DNA of 64,000 nt from Corynebacterium humireducens NBRC 106098 = DSM 45392 (GCF_000819445.1 NZ_CP005286.1:682001-746000), one strand, 5' to 3'. Positions 16,593 to 24,474 are shown, numbered from the stretch's first letter. The notes: generated by a model from the letters alone, not told the origin. Made by a program: numbers and translations.

Positions 16593-16965
16593 CGGGGGTG
16601 GTGGGTGGTTTGTCGTGGTCGTCGCGGTGGATGTCGACGACTTGGGTGAACAGGGCGGGGCTGATGGTGTCGGCGATCATGGTGACGATGGGTTGTTCGC
16701 CGTGGTCGCTTGCCCAGATTTCGGTGCGCATGTTGCCGGTGGCGATGATCTGGTGGCCTTTGCGGAGGGAGTCGACGGCGTTTTCGGCTTGGCGGCCGAA
16801 GACGGTGATGCTGATCCAGGTGGTGGGGCCGTCGATGTAGGTGCCGGTGCGGTCTTTGTAGCGTTCGGACCAGGCGAGGCTGAGGCGGGTGTAGATGGTG
16901 CCGGTGGTGGATTGGTGGAGTTCGGGGTCTTTGCCGAGGTGGCCGATGATGGTGGTGTGTGCCAT
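16567..16965 (-). CDS. ssb: Single-stranded DNA-binding protein
   Basis: This 132-residue SSB protects and organises ssDNA in phage replication and recombination. The OB fold covers residues 1-105, with IIGHLGKDPEL at the start, WISITVFGRQAENAV and GHQIIATGNM in the middle. The tail ends DDTDTPPF, the acidic tip with Pro-Pro-Phe that binds partner proteins such as RecO or helicases. It belongs with the RecT, YqaJ and RusA genes in the early operon. Confidence 0.92.
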   Translation of the reverse strand: MAHTTIIGHLGKDPELHQSTTGTIYTRLSLAWSERYKDRTGTYIDGPTTWISITVFGRQAENAVDSLRKGHQIIATGNMRTEIWASDHGEQPIVTMIADTISPALFTQVVDIHRDDHDKPPTTPDDTDTPPF

Positions 16966-16968
16966 GGG

Positions 16969-17163
16969 TCAGGTCTCCTCGAGGACGTGGGGGTCGGCCC
17001 CTGCCAGCTGGCGGGCTTTGATGTAGTCGGCGGCCTGTTGCTGTGCTGTGCGTGTGGTTGGGGTTCCGCTGTCGGGGGTGATGGTGCAGTTGCGGAAGGT
17101 GCGGTAGATGGGTTGGCCGTCGGGGCCGGTGGTCTGGACGGTGATGGTGTGGGGGTCAGACAT
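16969..17163 (-). CDS. Phage hypothetical protein (64 residues)
   Basis: A short polar protein (MSDPHTITVQTTGPDGQPIY at the start) with a helical C-terminal half, AQQQAADYIKARQLAGAD. It lies 3 bases upstream of ssb and overlaps the gene before it by 8 bases. Function unknown. Confidence 0.55.
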   Translation of the reverse strand: MSDPHTITVQTTGPDGQPIYRTFRNCTITPDSGTPTTRTAQQQAADYIKARQLAGADPHVLEET

Positions 17164-17473
17164 GCTCGATGGCCTTGATGGTGTGGAGGAGGCTGAACCC
17201 GTCGTCTTCGTCAGGGTCGAAGATCTCGACCTGGTGGCCGGTGAGGGAGTCGGGGTCTGCCAGGACCTCTGAGGGGGAGATCCAGGACAGGAGTGCTGTG
17301 GGGCGGGTGAAGCCGGCGAGGGTGAGTTTCTTGGTGTTTGGGATGTGGGCTTCGGAGCCCCAGCAGGTGAGGGTGCCGTCGGGTTCCTGGTGGATGTGGA
17401 GGGGGCGGGGGATTTTGAGGGGGTCGTGTTCGGGGGAGTTGAAGTGGATGGTGGCCACAGGGTTGTCAGTCAT
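17156..17473 (-). CDS. Phage hypothetical protein (105 residues)
   Basis: The protein begins MTDNPVATIHFNSPEHDPLK and is predicted to be mostly beta-stranded, with an acidic stretch (FDPDEDDGF) near the C-terminus. It overlaps both neighbours by 8 bases. No family recognised. Confidence 0.55.
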   Translation of the reverse strand: MTDNPVATIHFNSPEHDPLKIPRPLHIHQEPDGTLTCWGSEAHIPNTKKLTLAGFTRPTALLSWISPSEVLADPDSLTGHQVEIFDPDEDDGFSLLHTIKAIEHV

Positions 17474-17948
17474 CCTGGGCCTCCTTCTCCTGGTGGCGGC
17501 GGGCGTGGTCTGCTGCGGCGAGGCGGATGAGCTTTTCCAGGGTGTCTGTGTGCCAGTCAGTGGTGGACAGATTCAGCACGTGGGTGAAGGGCATGGCCTG
17601 ACGCAGGGTGACTGAGTGGTGGCTGTCGGGGTTATGCCAGACGACGATGTTGACGGCGAACTGCACTCCGGACAGGTGCACGTCGAAGTCGATGTTTGCT
17701 GCGTCTTTGAAGGTGCCGGTGGTGAAGGCTTCCCCTTGGTCTCCGAGGAGGGCGTTGGCCAGGGCTGTTGCCCTGGTGGTGGCCAGGGTCTTCATCGTGG
17801 TGGTGGCGTGTTCGGGCAGGAGTTGCTTGGCTTCCTGGGCGACGTGGGTGAGGACGGATTTCACGCTGGTGTCGGGGGTGGTTTCTGCTTCCTGTTCCCA
17901 GGAGGTGACGAGCTGGTCCAGTTTCTGGGGGTCGATGTAGGTGGTCAT
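17466..17948 (-). CDS. Phage hypothetical protein (160 residues)
   Basis: A helical N-terminal half (MTTYIDPQKLDQLVTSWEQE) is followed by a beta-rich region (IDFDVHLSGVQFAVNIVVWH) and a charged C-terminal helix. No motif recognised. It opens a group of four overlapping small genes that ends at ssb. Confidence 0.55.
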   Translation of the reverse strand: MTTYIDPQKLDQLVTSWEQEAETTPDTSVKSVLTHVAQEAKQLLPEHATTTMKTLATTRATALANALLGDQGEAFTTGTFKDAANIDFDVHLSGVQFAVNIVVWHNPDSHHSVTLRQAMPFTHVLNLSTTDWHTDTLEKLIRLAAADHARRHQEKEAQDD

Positions 17949-17978
17949 GGTGTGGTTCCTTTCCGGGGTGGGGGTGGG

Positions 17979-18428
17979 TTAGCGCTCGGTGCCTTGGAAT
18001 TCGGAGTAGTCGTGGTCGCAGGTGAAGTGGTCTGTGGGGTAGCCGTCGTCCTGCATGGCTTCGAGGGCTGCCTGCTCGTAGGTGTCTTCGCAGGCATCCA
18101 CCTGACCTGTCCACAGGAAGTGGACGGTGAAGGTGCCTGGGTCCTTTGGGTCCTGCTCAATTTCTTCCACCAGGTCCAGGAGCTCCTTGTCAGGTAGGGC
18201 TGCCAGGAGTTCATCAGTCAGCTCTGCACGGTGCTCATCGTGGTAGGTGGGCACACCTTCAAAGGTGTGTGTGGCTCTCATCCAGACTTCCCAGGTGCCG
18301 CTGCTGGCGCGGTGGACTGAGGCGATGTGGGCGAGGGTGGCTTGGTTGCGGGTGTGGCGGGCTTTGGCTGCTGGGGTGGGGTTGGTGGGGGTTTTGAGGG
18401 TGGTTCCGGTGCAGGTTGTGCAGGTCAT
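17979..18428 (-). CDS. Phage hypothetical protein with N-terminal CxxC
   Basis: ATG 18428 is preferred because it overlaps the preceding membrane-peptide stop as ATGA; the frame is open to 18653 but that part is Pro/His-rich shadow of the upstream gene. The 149-residue protein starts MTCTTCTGTTLKTP and ends with CDHDYSEFQGTER. The Cys and acidic residues suggest possible metal binding, nothing more. Confidence 0.55.
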   Translation of the reverse strand: MTCTTCTGTTLKTPTNPTPAAKARHTRNQATLAHIASVHRASSGTWEVWMRATHTFEGVPTYHDEHRAELTDELLAALPDKELLDLVEEIEQDPKDPGTFTVHFLWTGQVDACEDTYEQAALEAMQDDGYPTDHFTCDHDYSEFQGTER

Positions 18429-18574
18429 GGGTGGGGTCCGATCAGGAGGAGGGCGACGAGGAGGGGGTAGGTGATGGTGAGGATGGCGAGGGCGTAGAGG
18501 AGGTCTTTCCAGGTGATGGCGAGGGGGTCGGGCACCTGGGGAGGGGTATCCGGGGATTCGTTCGGGATTTTCAT
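18425..18574 (-). CDS. Small membrane protein (49 residues)
   Basis: The frame from ATG 18574, with AAGG just upstream, gives a peptide with a Pro-rich soluble start and one membrane helix (LYALAILTITYPLLVALLL). It ends in an ATGA overlap with the next gene. Not visible to callers with a 60-residue cutoff. Confidence 0.55.
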   Translation of the reverse strand: MKIPNESPDTPPQVPDPLAITWKDLLYALAILTITYPLLVALLLIGPHP

Positions 18575-18664
18575 GGAAGAGCCTTACTGCGTGGGGCTGC
18601 GTACGTCTCGCATGGTATTCGCAAATGTACGCACTGAAAACGGGGTTCCCCATTCCGGGGGTGG

Positions 18665-19051
18665 TTAGTGGGGTGCTGAGCTTCGTTTCCCCGTGCCGAG
18701 CTGCGACAACGTCGCCATGACGTGAATGTCGTTTCGCGTCTCCAGCTCAGCGCACCGTTCAACGAGGCGCGAGTTGTCGCGCCGAACATTCGCAAACCTT
18801 CTCTCTGCCTGTGCGGCTCGTTCGCGCTCTTCGGCCAAGAGTCCCATCACCTCCGTCAGCAGCTCCGCTCGCACCCGCTTCACCTGCCTGGTCGAGCACT
18901 TCAGCCACCCAGCGATCTCCCGCACCGAATAGCCCCGATGGGTCAGCTCCGCCACCACCCACCGCGAATCCGGCATCGACAACTGCCGATAGTCCCTCCG
19001 ACCATCAAGGACCGCCTCAGTCACATGATCATCAGGCATCCACGACTCCAC
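18665..19051 (-). CDS. HTH and coiled-coil DNA-binding phage protein
   Basis: GTG 19051 is supported by AGGAGG at good spacing. Residues about 35-65 hold a clear helix-turn-helix (GYSVREIAGWLKCSTRQVKR) and residues 65-115 a long heptad-like coiled coil (LLAEERERAAQAERRFANV). This is the shape of sigma-factor-like or small-terminase-like phage proteins. It overlaps the next upstream gene by 20 bases. Confidence 0.65.
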   Translation of the reverse strand: MESWMPDDHVTEAVLDGRRDYRQLSMPDSRWVVAELTHRGYSVREIAGWLKCSTRQVKRVRAELLTEVMGLLAEERERAAQAERRFANVRRDNSRLVERCAELETRNDIHVMATLSQLGTGKRSSAPH

Positions 19052-19487
19052 TGGATCCCTCCTCTCCGTCCTTCACGCGAACAGCTGCCTGCGCCGCCTC
19101 CAGGACTTTCGCCACGGTCGCGTCCAGGTCGACATCCCCAGCGCTGAGCTCAACCTGCTGCGGAGCATCCAGCCCGAACAGCCGACAACGACGGTCGATG
19201 ATGCGCAGCACCTGGTGGCCGGCATCCAAGTTGCCGAGCATCGCCTTCTCCCACACCGCGGCCTGCAGCGCGTCCAAACGAGCGCCCTCGACCTTGCGCA
19301 GCGAGTCCGCCTCAGCCCGGGGAATATCCCCCAGGGCACGCGTGTAGTCGTCGTGAACCGTGGACACCGATAGCTCTTCGGCGTCGGCAATCGCGCGAAA
19401 GCTCCGGCCCTCCAGACGAGCCTGAAGGACACGCTTACGCCGCTCAGCAAGAGCAGCAGCTCTCACCGGATCCGGCCTCCGCGCCAC
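19032..19487 (-). CDS. HTH phage protein, possible small terminase-like
   Basis: The start is taken as GTG 19487: an AGGAGG lies 7 nt upstream and the codon overlaps the rusA stop by one base; the frame is open further to 19520. An HTH region (GRSFRAIADAEELSVSTVHD) is followed by helices with the segment VLRIIDRRCRLFGLDAPQQVEL, seen in small phage proteins with terminase small-subunit features. The short distance from ssb/rusA rather than from the large subunit leaves the role open. Confidence 0.6.
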   Translation of the reverse strand: MARRPDPVRAAALAERRKRVLQARLEGRSFRAIADAEELSVSTVHDDYTRALGDIPRAEADSLRKVEGARLDALQAAVWEKAMLGNLDAGHQVLRIIDRRCRLFGLDAPQQVELSAGDVDLDATVAKVLEAAQAAVRVKDGEEGSSGVVDA

Positions 19488-19882
19488 TACGCCACCTCCT
19501 TCGTCTCGATCTCCAACCACAGTCTCGAACGCCGGGGTGACCGATTAGCCGGATGAATCACCGGCTCCGGCGCCGACACGAACACCGCACTGTCATCCGG
19601 CACCAGGCCGTAGTCGACAAGACCGTCGATGCACGCCTTGACCGTCGGATACAGGTTGTGCCGATCCCGCCGGCGTCGAGTCGTCGGCAGGTAGTGAAGC
19701 GTCACCGTCGCGAACGAACAGCCCTGGGGGAGCTTCGCCGCCCGGGCGAGGATGTGGGTGTCGTCGCGGAGTTGGCGGGTGAGCTTGGCTCGGACGGCCC
19801 AGTGGTGTCGTTGGTTGGCGTGGAGGGGTGGGGTGGTGTGGGGGAGGTGGAGGGTGTGTTCGGTGGTCTTGTGTTCGGTCAT
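19487..19882 (-). CDS. rusA: RusA-family Holliday junction resolvase
   Basis: The 131-residue protein begins MTEHKTTEHTLHLP (ATG 19882, overlapping the initiator stop as ATGA) and carries the RusA signature: RRRRDRHNLYPTVKACIDGL followed by DYGLVPDDSAVFV, with the Asp residues that bind metal for cutting four-way junctions. It would resolve recombination intermediates made by the RecT/YqaJ pair or during replication. The longer open frame to 20293 is a shadow of the initiator gene. Confidence 0.85.
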   Translation of the reverse strand: MTEHKTTEHTLHLPHTTPPLHANQRHHWAVRAKLTRQLRDDTHILARAAKLPQGCSFATVTLHYLPTTRRRRDRHNLYPTVKACIDGLVDYGLVPDDSAVFVSAPEPVIHPANRSPRRSRLWLEIETKEVA

Positions 19883-21087
19883 GCGGTTTTGGTTTCTGGG
19901 TCTGTGTGGTCGTTTGCGGGGTTGGGGGTGTGGTTTGGGGGTTGGGGTGCGGGGTGGGGTTGTTTGTCGTCTGGTGGGTCGTTCTGGTGTGTTTCTGACG
20001 GGTTGCGGGTGGCAGTGTTGATGAGTTGTCGGCGTAGGGACGCGGATGTTCGTGGTTTGTGGGGTTGTCGGGTGGTGGTGATGGGGGTTGGGGGGTTGGT
20101 GTGGTCGCAGCGGATGGCGATGGGGATGCCGGCGTCGTCGAAGGTGTCGATGAGGCCGCGGTCGTCGCAGAGATGGCAGTTGTTGATGGCGGTACGGGTC
20201 AGGGATGCCTGGGTCTTTGCCTCCCGGGAAGCGGAGGCGTCGTCTACGAGGTTGCGGAGCAGCCCGGGGCCGGCGTCGGGGCGTGCCTGCCATGCCTTGA
20301 GCCCGGCGATGATGTCCTCGTTCGCGTAGCCCTGGCGGGTGAGGTTCTTGACAGCTGAGGTGAGTCCAGGGCGTGAGCCCGGACGGACCAACACCGCATG
20401 ATCGATTGCTGCTGCCAGCTTGGCTGGTTTGTCGCTATCAACGTTGTAGCTAGCAGCTACCTCTACCCCTGTATTGGTCGGGTCGGGTCGGGTCGGGTCG
20501 GGGCGGTGTGACACCTGTGTGTGACTCACGCGCTTGTCACGGGAGGGTGTCACGTGTGAGTCACGCGTGACATTTTCCTGTTCGTGCTGGTAGTGGCTGT
20601 TGGGGCTGTTTGATTCAGGACGTGTTCTCGTTCTATTTGTGTGCAGATTGGGTCCATGTTCGGAGGCGAGTTCCGTTCTATTTGAGGTCACATTGGGGTG
20701 CAATTCGTGCTCAGATCGAGTGCGAATTGAGTCAAGATTGGCTCCAACTTGGCGTCGTTCCCGGGATCTTCTCTGTCGCTCTGCGCTATTCGCTCGCTCC
20801 TGGAGCTTCTGTTCTCGGGTGGGCTGAAAGTCCTCCCAGTCATGGAAGCGGTAGCACTTTGCACCGGAATCCGATTCGCATTCGACCCACAAGCCGACCT
20901 CAAGCAACACGCGAATCTGTGCTGGAGTTCCCTTGAGAACACGCACTTGAGAGGCTGGAATGACACCGTCGGTGAGATGGCGACCGCACCAAGCGCCGGC
21001 CTTAGCCCATAGACCGACAGCAGCGTTCGGCAGATCCAGGAATTTCGGATGATCGTAGAAACCGTCGTCGATCTTGAACCAGGTCAT
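19879..21087 (-). CDS. Phage replication initiator (DnaD/O-like)
   Basis: The 402-residue protein has an N-terminal winged-helix domain typical of phage initiators (MTWFKIDDGFYDHPKFLDLP, then WEDFQPTREQKLQERAN), a long repetitive polar linker at about residues 115-205, and a C-terminal helical domain (AKLAAAIDHAVLVRPGS, GYANEDIIAGLKAW) with a CHLCDDRG zinc-ribbon-like piece and a disordered Pro/Asn tail. By analogy with lambda O, the linker DNA may hold the origin. It overlaps rusA by 4 bases. Confidence 0.75.
   Translation of the reverse strand: MTWFKIDDGFYDHPKFLDLPNAAVGLWAKAGAWCGRHLTDGVIPASQVRVLKGTPAQIRVLLEVGLWVECESDSGAKCYRFHDWEDFQPTREQKLQERANSAERQRRSRERRQVGANLDSIRTRSEHELHPNVTSNRTELASEHGPNLHTNRTRTRPESNSPNSHYQHEQENVTRDSHVTPSRDKRVSHTQVSHRPDPTRPDPTNTGVEVAASYNVDSDKPAKLAAAIDHAVLVRPGSRPGLTSAVKNLTRQGYANEDIIAGLKAWQARPDAGPGLLRNLVDDASASREAKTQASLTRTAINNCHLCDDRGLIDTFDDAGIPIAIRCDHTNPPTPITTTRQPHKPRTSASLRRQLINTATRNPSETHQNDPPDDKQPHPAPQPPNHTPNPANDHTDPETKTA
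20465..20724. repeat. Repeat-rich centre of initiator gene, candidate phage origin
   Basis: Three degenerate 45-bp units (20590-20724) encode 15-residue repeats starting RTRSEHELHPN, RTELASEHGPN and RTRTRPESNSP. Next to them are GTGAC/GTCAC repeats in both orientations (about 20508-20573), then five tandem GGTCG pentamers (about 20476-20500). The DNA from 20590 to 20720 is also less GC-rich than the flanks. Such arrays inside initiator genes serve as iterons in lambdoid phages. Confidence 0.5.
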
Positions 21088-21090
21088 GGA

Positions 21091-21372
21091 CTACCTTCTT
21101 TCGTTGGCGCGGGCGGCGAGTTGACGGATCGCTTTGTTCGTGGGGCGCGACGCGCTGGGGTGAAGCCCGATCCACACCCCGGCCCGCACGACACCGACGT
21201 CGCGATGAGTCAGGGCGTCCTGAGCGCACTCCGCCCGCACGGGGCACCCGGCACACAGCTGGAACGCAACCCTGTCGCGCTTGTCAGCTGGCACCAGGTG
21301 CGGTTGCTCGTCGAGGACGAACCGGGTGGGATCCTCACCCCGGCACGCCGCCCGATTCGCCCAGTGGCCCAT
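21091..21372 (-). CDS. WhiB-family iron-sulfur regulator, phage-encoded
   Basis: A 93-residue WhiB-like protein from ATG 21372 (GGAGGGG about 9 nt upstream). The four cluster cysteines are present as AACRG, then LCAGCPVRAEC, spaced as usual, and the later GVWIG is a variant of the G[VI]WGG turn. WhiB proteins bind a 4Fe-4S cluster and act with the principal sigma factor; phage copies can repress host whiB2 and affect septation. It lies between the initiator and recT. Confidence 0.85.
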   Translation of the reverse strand: MGHWANRAACRGEDPTRFVLDEQPHLVPADKRDRVAFQLCAGCPVRAECAQDALTHRDVGVVRAGVWIGLHPSASRPTNKAIRQLAARANERR

Positions 21373-21375
21373 CAA

Positions 21376-22227
21376 TCAGAGCCCCTCCGACGGCTGCTGC
21401 TCAGCGGATGGTTCCACCGGCTGCCCGTCAGGTTCTCCGATGACCTCACCGTCGACATGCTCGGGGTAGTCAATCGCGGCCGGGGTGAGATCCACCCGGA
21501 CTGAGCCGTCGGCCTCCAGGCCCTGGGCCATCTCCGTGGACTTCGGCAGCCACTTCGCCAGCTGGCGGACAGTGGTCTTCAGTGCCATGCCCTCGAAGTT
21601 CGTGGCCCACGGGCCGACGACCTTGCCGTCGCGGGTCTTCGCTGTGGCGTGGGCGTCCCGGTACTCGAGCATCTCGTCGTGGCTCATGATGTAGAACGCG
21701 TGGCCACCGGTGGTGAACTTCGCGACCGCGTAGTACGCGATCGGCTCTCCCTTCGGGCCGCGCATCACGGGCTTGTGGACGAGCTTGTCCTCCAGGCCAT
21801 AGTCGACGTCGAAGGTGTCGTTGGCGTACACGGTGCGGGCGATCAGCGACTTGATCTGCCCCGACCGGTGGGCCAGCTCCACCAGGCCCTGGTAGCCGAC
21901 CACGAGCTGGGCCCTGCGGGTGCGGGACTTGTTGTCCCAGAACGGCAGCAACCAGGCGTGCCCGAGGACACCGGGGCGCAGACCGAGCTGAGCGCAGGTC
22001 ATGAGCCCACCGAGCACGGTCGCGGGGTCGCATTCACCGAGCTGGGGGTTCTGCCGCAGAGCGGTCAACGCGTCCCGGACGAGCTGGGCGGCCTCCATGC
22101 CGCGGGGCATCGCCATACGGAACTGCCCTTCCATCGACCGGACCTGATCCGCCAGGGTGACGGCCGGCCGCTGTGCGGGCGTGTTGGTGGTGGACTGGGT
22201 GAGTCGGTTCTCGAGATCTCGAGCCAT
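21376..22227 (-). CDS. recT: RecT-family ssDNA annealing protein
   Basis: The 283-residue protein matches RecT recombinases that anneal single strands exposed by a 5'-3' exonuclease: CAQLGLRPGVLGHAWLLPF, QLVVGYQGLVELAHRSGQI and FEGMALKTTVRQLAKWLP are hallmark segments. The C-terminal 40 residues are acidic and probably disordered. AAGGAG precedes the start. It forms a functional pair with the YqaJ exonuclease gene upstream. Confidence 0.92.
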   Translation of the reverse strand: MARDLENRLTQSTTNTPAQRPAVTLADQVRSMEGQFRMAMPRGMEAAQLVRDALTALRQNPQLGECDPATVLGGLMTCAQLGLRPGVLGHAWLLPFWDNKSRTRRAQLVVGYQGLVELAHRSGQIKSLIARTVYANDTFDVDYGLEDKLVHKPVMRGPKGEPIAYYAVAKFTTGGHAFYIMSHDEMLEYRDAHATAKTRDGKVVGPWATNFEGMALKTTVRQLAKWLPKSTEMAQGLEADGSVRVDLTPAAIDYPEHVDGEVIGEPDGQPVEPSAEQQPSEGL

Positions 22228-22255
22228 GATGATTCTTCTCCTTGGGTGGGGTGGG

Positions 22256-23248
22256 TTAGTTCTTCGGACGGATGCTGACGGACTGGTAGCGCCGGTACAG
22301 CTGCTCGTGGTCGACCTTGAATGCCTCCAGGTCGAAGGAGGGGACGCGCATGTAGGTGGCGACCAGGTCCGGGTGGTCGGCTGTCAGACGCTTGAGGTCG
22401 ATCCGGCCACGCTGGGTCTTCGCCCAGACACGGTTGCCGGTGACGAGCTCGTTGTGGCCGTCCATCAGGGCGGCGATCTTCGCGACCGCTTCCGACTTGC
22501 GTGCCTTGGCGTCCTTCTCCGCGGCGTCGGCCTCACGCCACGCCTCCCACACGTCCTCGATCTCCGCCGCCTGGACCTCCCTCACTCCGGGCTTGTGTGC
22601 CCACTCGCGGGTGATCGACTGCATCGTGCGGACGTGCCCGTCGACCGGGGGAGGGGTGTCAGTGACGACGTACTCCCAGAAAGTGGCCTCCGCCTCGGTG
22701 ATGATGTCGACGATGGTGGGGTTGATCTCGATCTCGTGGATGAACAGACGGTTCCCGCCGACGAGGCCGGCGACGATCGCGTGGTCAGTGCCGAGGACCG
22801 CGGCGGAGTGGTGGACCTGGATTTCGGCGTGGTCCGGGATCTGCCCGTTCCACAGGTGGGAGTTGCGGAAGTGGGTGTTCTTCGCCTCGAACAGTGCTCC
22901 GGTGTCGGTCAGCCCGTCCGGGTTGCTGCGCTGCCACACTCGCTCCGGGTGAGCGAACGCGTGATCGGGCTTGGTGATCGTCAGGTCCAGACGGCGGGCG
23001 GTTTCCTCCCGGATGATCGGCTCCAGGAGGTGTCCCCAACGGCGGAGCTCCTCCGTGGCGTCGTCGACCGGTGGATCGAGCGGGACCTTGCCGGTCTTCT
23101 GCTCCCACAGGGAGTAGGCCGACTCGTAGGTCGACAGGCCGAGAATCGCGGACGCATCGGAGGATCCGACGCCTTCGCGGCGCTGCTCGAGCCATTCCTG
23201 GTAGGTGGCGGCTGGGGGAAGGGTGACGGGATGCAGTGATGTGGTCAT
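22256..23248 (-). CDS. YqaJ/lambda-exonuclease-like recombinase
   Basis: The 330-residue protein has the YqaJ nuclease motifs: RREGVGSSDASAILGLS at the N-terminus, WGHLLEPIIREE, then SNPDGLTDTGALFEAK, the PD-(D/E)xK-type catalytic centre. A helical C-terminal part follows (AWREADAAEKDAKARK). It should degrade one strand of duplex ends for RecT-mediated annealing. AAGGAA lies upstream of ATG 23248. Confidence 0.9.
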   Translation of the reverse strand: MTTSLHPVTLPPAATYQEWLEQRREGVGSSDASAILGLSTYESAYSLWEQKTGKVPLDPPVDDATEELRRWGHLLEPIIREETARRLDLTITKPDHAFAHPERVWQRSNPDGLTDTGALFEAKNTHFRNSHLWNGQIPDHAEIQVHHSAAVLGTDHAIVAGLVGGNRLFIHEIEINPTIVDIITEAEATFWEYVVTDTPPPVDGHVRTMQSITREWAHKPGVREVQAAEIEDVWEAWREADAAEKDAKARKSEAVAKIAALMDGHNELVTGNRVWAKTQRGRIDLKRLTADHPDLVATYMRVPSFDLEAFKVDHEQLYRRYQSVSIRPKN

Positions 23249-23270
23249 GATGTGGTTCCTTGTCTGTGGT

Positions 23271-23318
23271 CTAGAACAGTGGGGAGGGGTCGTCGAGGTG
23301 GCGGGCGAGGTTCGTCAT
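23271..23318 (-). CDS. 15-codon coupled reading frame
   Basis: An ATG at 23318 overlaps the stop of the HTH gene as ATGA and opens a 15-codon frame (MTNLARHLDDPSPLF) that ends 22 nt before the YqaJ start. It might be a leader peptide that carries ribosomes towards the YqaJ gene. The overlap may equally be chance. Confidence 0.25.
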   Translation of the reverse strand: MTNLARHLDDPSPLF

Positions 23319-23623
23319 GGTCGGCCCCGGGTTGAGAAGGGGGAGTTGGCCCACTGGTCGATGTCGGAGCGGCGGTAGCGGACGGCGCGGCCGAAGCGGA
23401 CGTACGGCGGGCCGGCGGGATCGTCGTCGGAGCGCCAGCGGCGCAAGGTGTTCTCGTTGATGCCGGTGATCTCGGCGACCTGCAGCGTTGAGAGGAACTC
23501 GGGTCCATCTACAGGTGACGGGTTGGGGGCCTTGAGCTGGTCGACGAGTTGGCTGACTTCCTCGCGGACGGCTTCGCGGACGGCGGCGGTGATCGCGGCG
23601 GTGATCAGGTCGGTGGTGTTCAT
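23315..23623 (-). CDS. MerR-like HTH protein, excisionase candidate
   Basis: Residues 1-35 are helical (MNTTDLITAAITAAVREAV); residues 42-95 form a MerR/excisionase-type winged HTH: FLSTLQVAEITGINENTLRRW, then YVRFGRAVRYRRSDIDQW. It is the second gene of the leftward early operon, the usual place for excisionase or a small regulator. Its start overlaps the previous stop. Confidence 0.75.
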   Translation of the reverse strand: MNTTDLITAAITAAVREAVREEVSQLVDQLKAPNPSPVDGPEFLSTLQVAEITGINENTLRRWRSDDDPAGPPYVRFGRAVRYRRSDIDQWANSPFSTRGRP

Positions 23624-23850
23624 GCTGCGTCCTCGGTGGCGGGGATGAGCATGGACTTCGGGACTTTCAGGACGGCGGCGACACGGCTGATGACTCGGCC
23701 GTTGGGGGAGCGGCGGCCGCGGATGAGGTCGTTGATGTAGGAGACGGAGAACCCGGTCTCGCGGGCGAGGGTGGTCTGGGTCATGCCGTCTCGGTCGAGG
23801 AAGGTCTGGGCTTCAACCCAGGGGCGGCGGGGTGTGTGAGGTGGGGTCAT
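23620..23850 (-). CDS. Cro-like XRE-family regulator
   Basis: ATG 23850 gives a 76-residue protein with a single HTH: DGMTQTTLARETGFSVSYIN followed by DLIRGRRSPNGRVISRVA. It is the first leftward gene opposite the repressor, so a Cro-type role is likely. The -10 TAGTGT lies so close (23858-23863) that transcription probably begins at or next to the start codon, giving a leaderless mRNA. The longer frame to 24024 would cross the promoter. Confidence 0.78.
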   Translation of the reverse strand: MTPPHTPRRPWVEAQTFLDRDGMTQTTLARETGFSVSYINDLIRGRRSPNGRVISRVAAVLKVPKSMLIPATEDAA

Positions 23851-23857
23851 GGGCCTC

Positions 23858-23905
23858 ACACTAAAGCGTAGAAATGCGAATGTCAACCAATGTGTGCGCG
23901 AATGT
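23858..23905 (-). promoter_or_regulatory. Leftward early promoter with repeated operator half-sites
   Basis: On the minus strand TTGACA (23881-23886) and TAGTGT (23858-23863) are separated by 17 nt, a near-consensus promoter. The 8-mer GCGAATGT occurs at 23876-23883, overlapping the -35, and again at 23898-23905, exactly 22 bp apart (two helical turns). These are candidate binding sites for the Cro-like protein or the repressor. The rest of the 153-bp region must hold the rightward repressor promoter; TTGGAC at 23963 is a weak -35 candidate. Confidence 0.65.
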
Positions 23906-24003
23906 GGCGCAAGGTGGTGTGACCTGCAGTGTTCGAAAATTACATCCATGAAACTGCGTAAATTGGACAGGGCTGGCTGGTACGCGTACGCATAACTACG
24001 CTG

Positions 24004-24474
24004 ATGTTCATGACCACACCGCAAGATGACCGGACCCCGGAGGGACAGCTCGTTGAAGCTGCTCGCACCAACCGCTCTCCGGTTCTCTCGATACGTAAGG
24101 CCGCGTCTATGGCCGGCATCTCCGAGGGCTGGTGGCGCCAGATAGTAAAGGGCTACAGGACGGTAAAGGGCGGGGTTCGCATCTCTGTCGACGCGCCTGC
24201 CGACACCTTGGCTGCAATGGCGCTGGCCGTCGGGGTGACGCCTGCCGAACTGCGAAGGATCGATCGTGGGGACGCTGCAGCTTCGCTCGAGCTCCTACTG
24301 CAGTCAACTCCCGATGGGTGGGATGGTGATCTGTCGGCGGTGCCCGATGATGAGCTCATCGCGGAACTCGACCGGCGGCTGCGGGATCGCCTCGGCGAAA
24401 CTGCTCCACCCCAGCTACGCGCAGTCGCGCGGAGAGTCGACCCGGCAGACCGCTCCACCTTCGAAGGTGACTAG
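24004..24474 (+). CDS. Phage immunity repressor (HTH)
   Basis: The 156-residue protein has an N-terminal HTH (SIRKAASMAGISEGWWRQIV) with a following VGVTPAELRRI helix and an acidic C-terminal domain. It is divergent from the Cro-like gene, which fits the lysogeny repressor of actinophages. ATG codons at 24004 and 24010 are both possible; no ribosome site is evident, so leaderless translation is likely. It lacks a RecA-dependent cleavage domain; inactivation may depend on the peptidase encoded next. Confidence 0.75.
   Translation: MFMTTPQDDRTPEGQLVEAARTNRSPVLSIRKAASMAGISEGWWRQIVKGYRTVKGGVRISVDAPADTLAAMALAVGVTPAELRRIDRGDAAASLELLLQSTPDGWDGDLSAVPDDELIAELDRRLRDRLGETAPPQLRAVARRVDPADRSTFEGD

Noticed and set aside
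20476..20500. GGTCG pentamer repeats as a CRISPR array
   Set aside because: Units of 5 bp without spacers inside a coding gene; no cas genes and no 24-40 bp repeats with unique spacers anywhere in the window.
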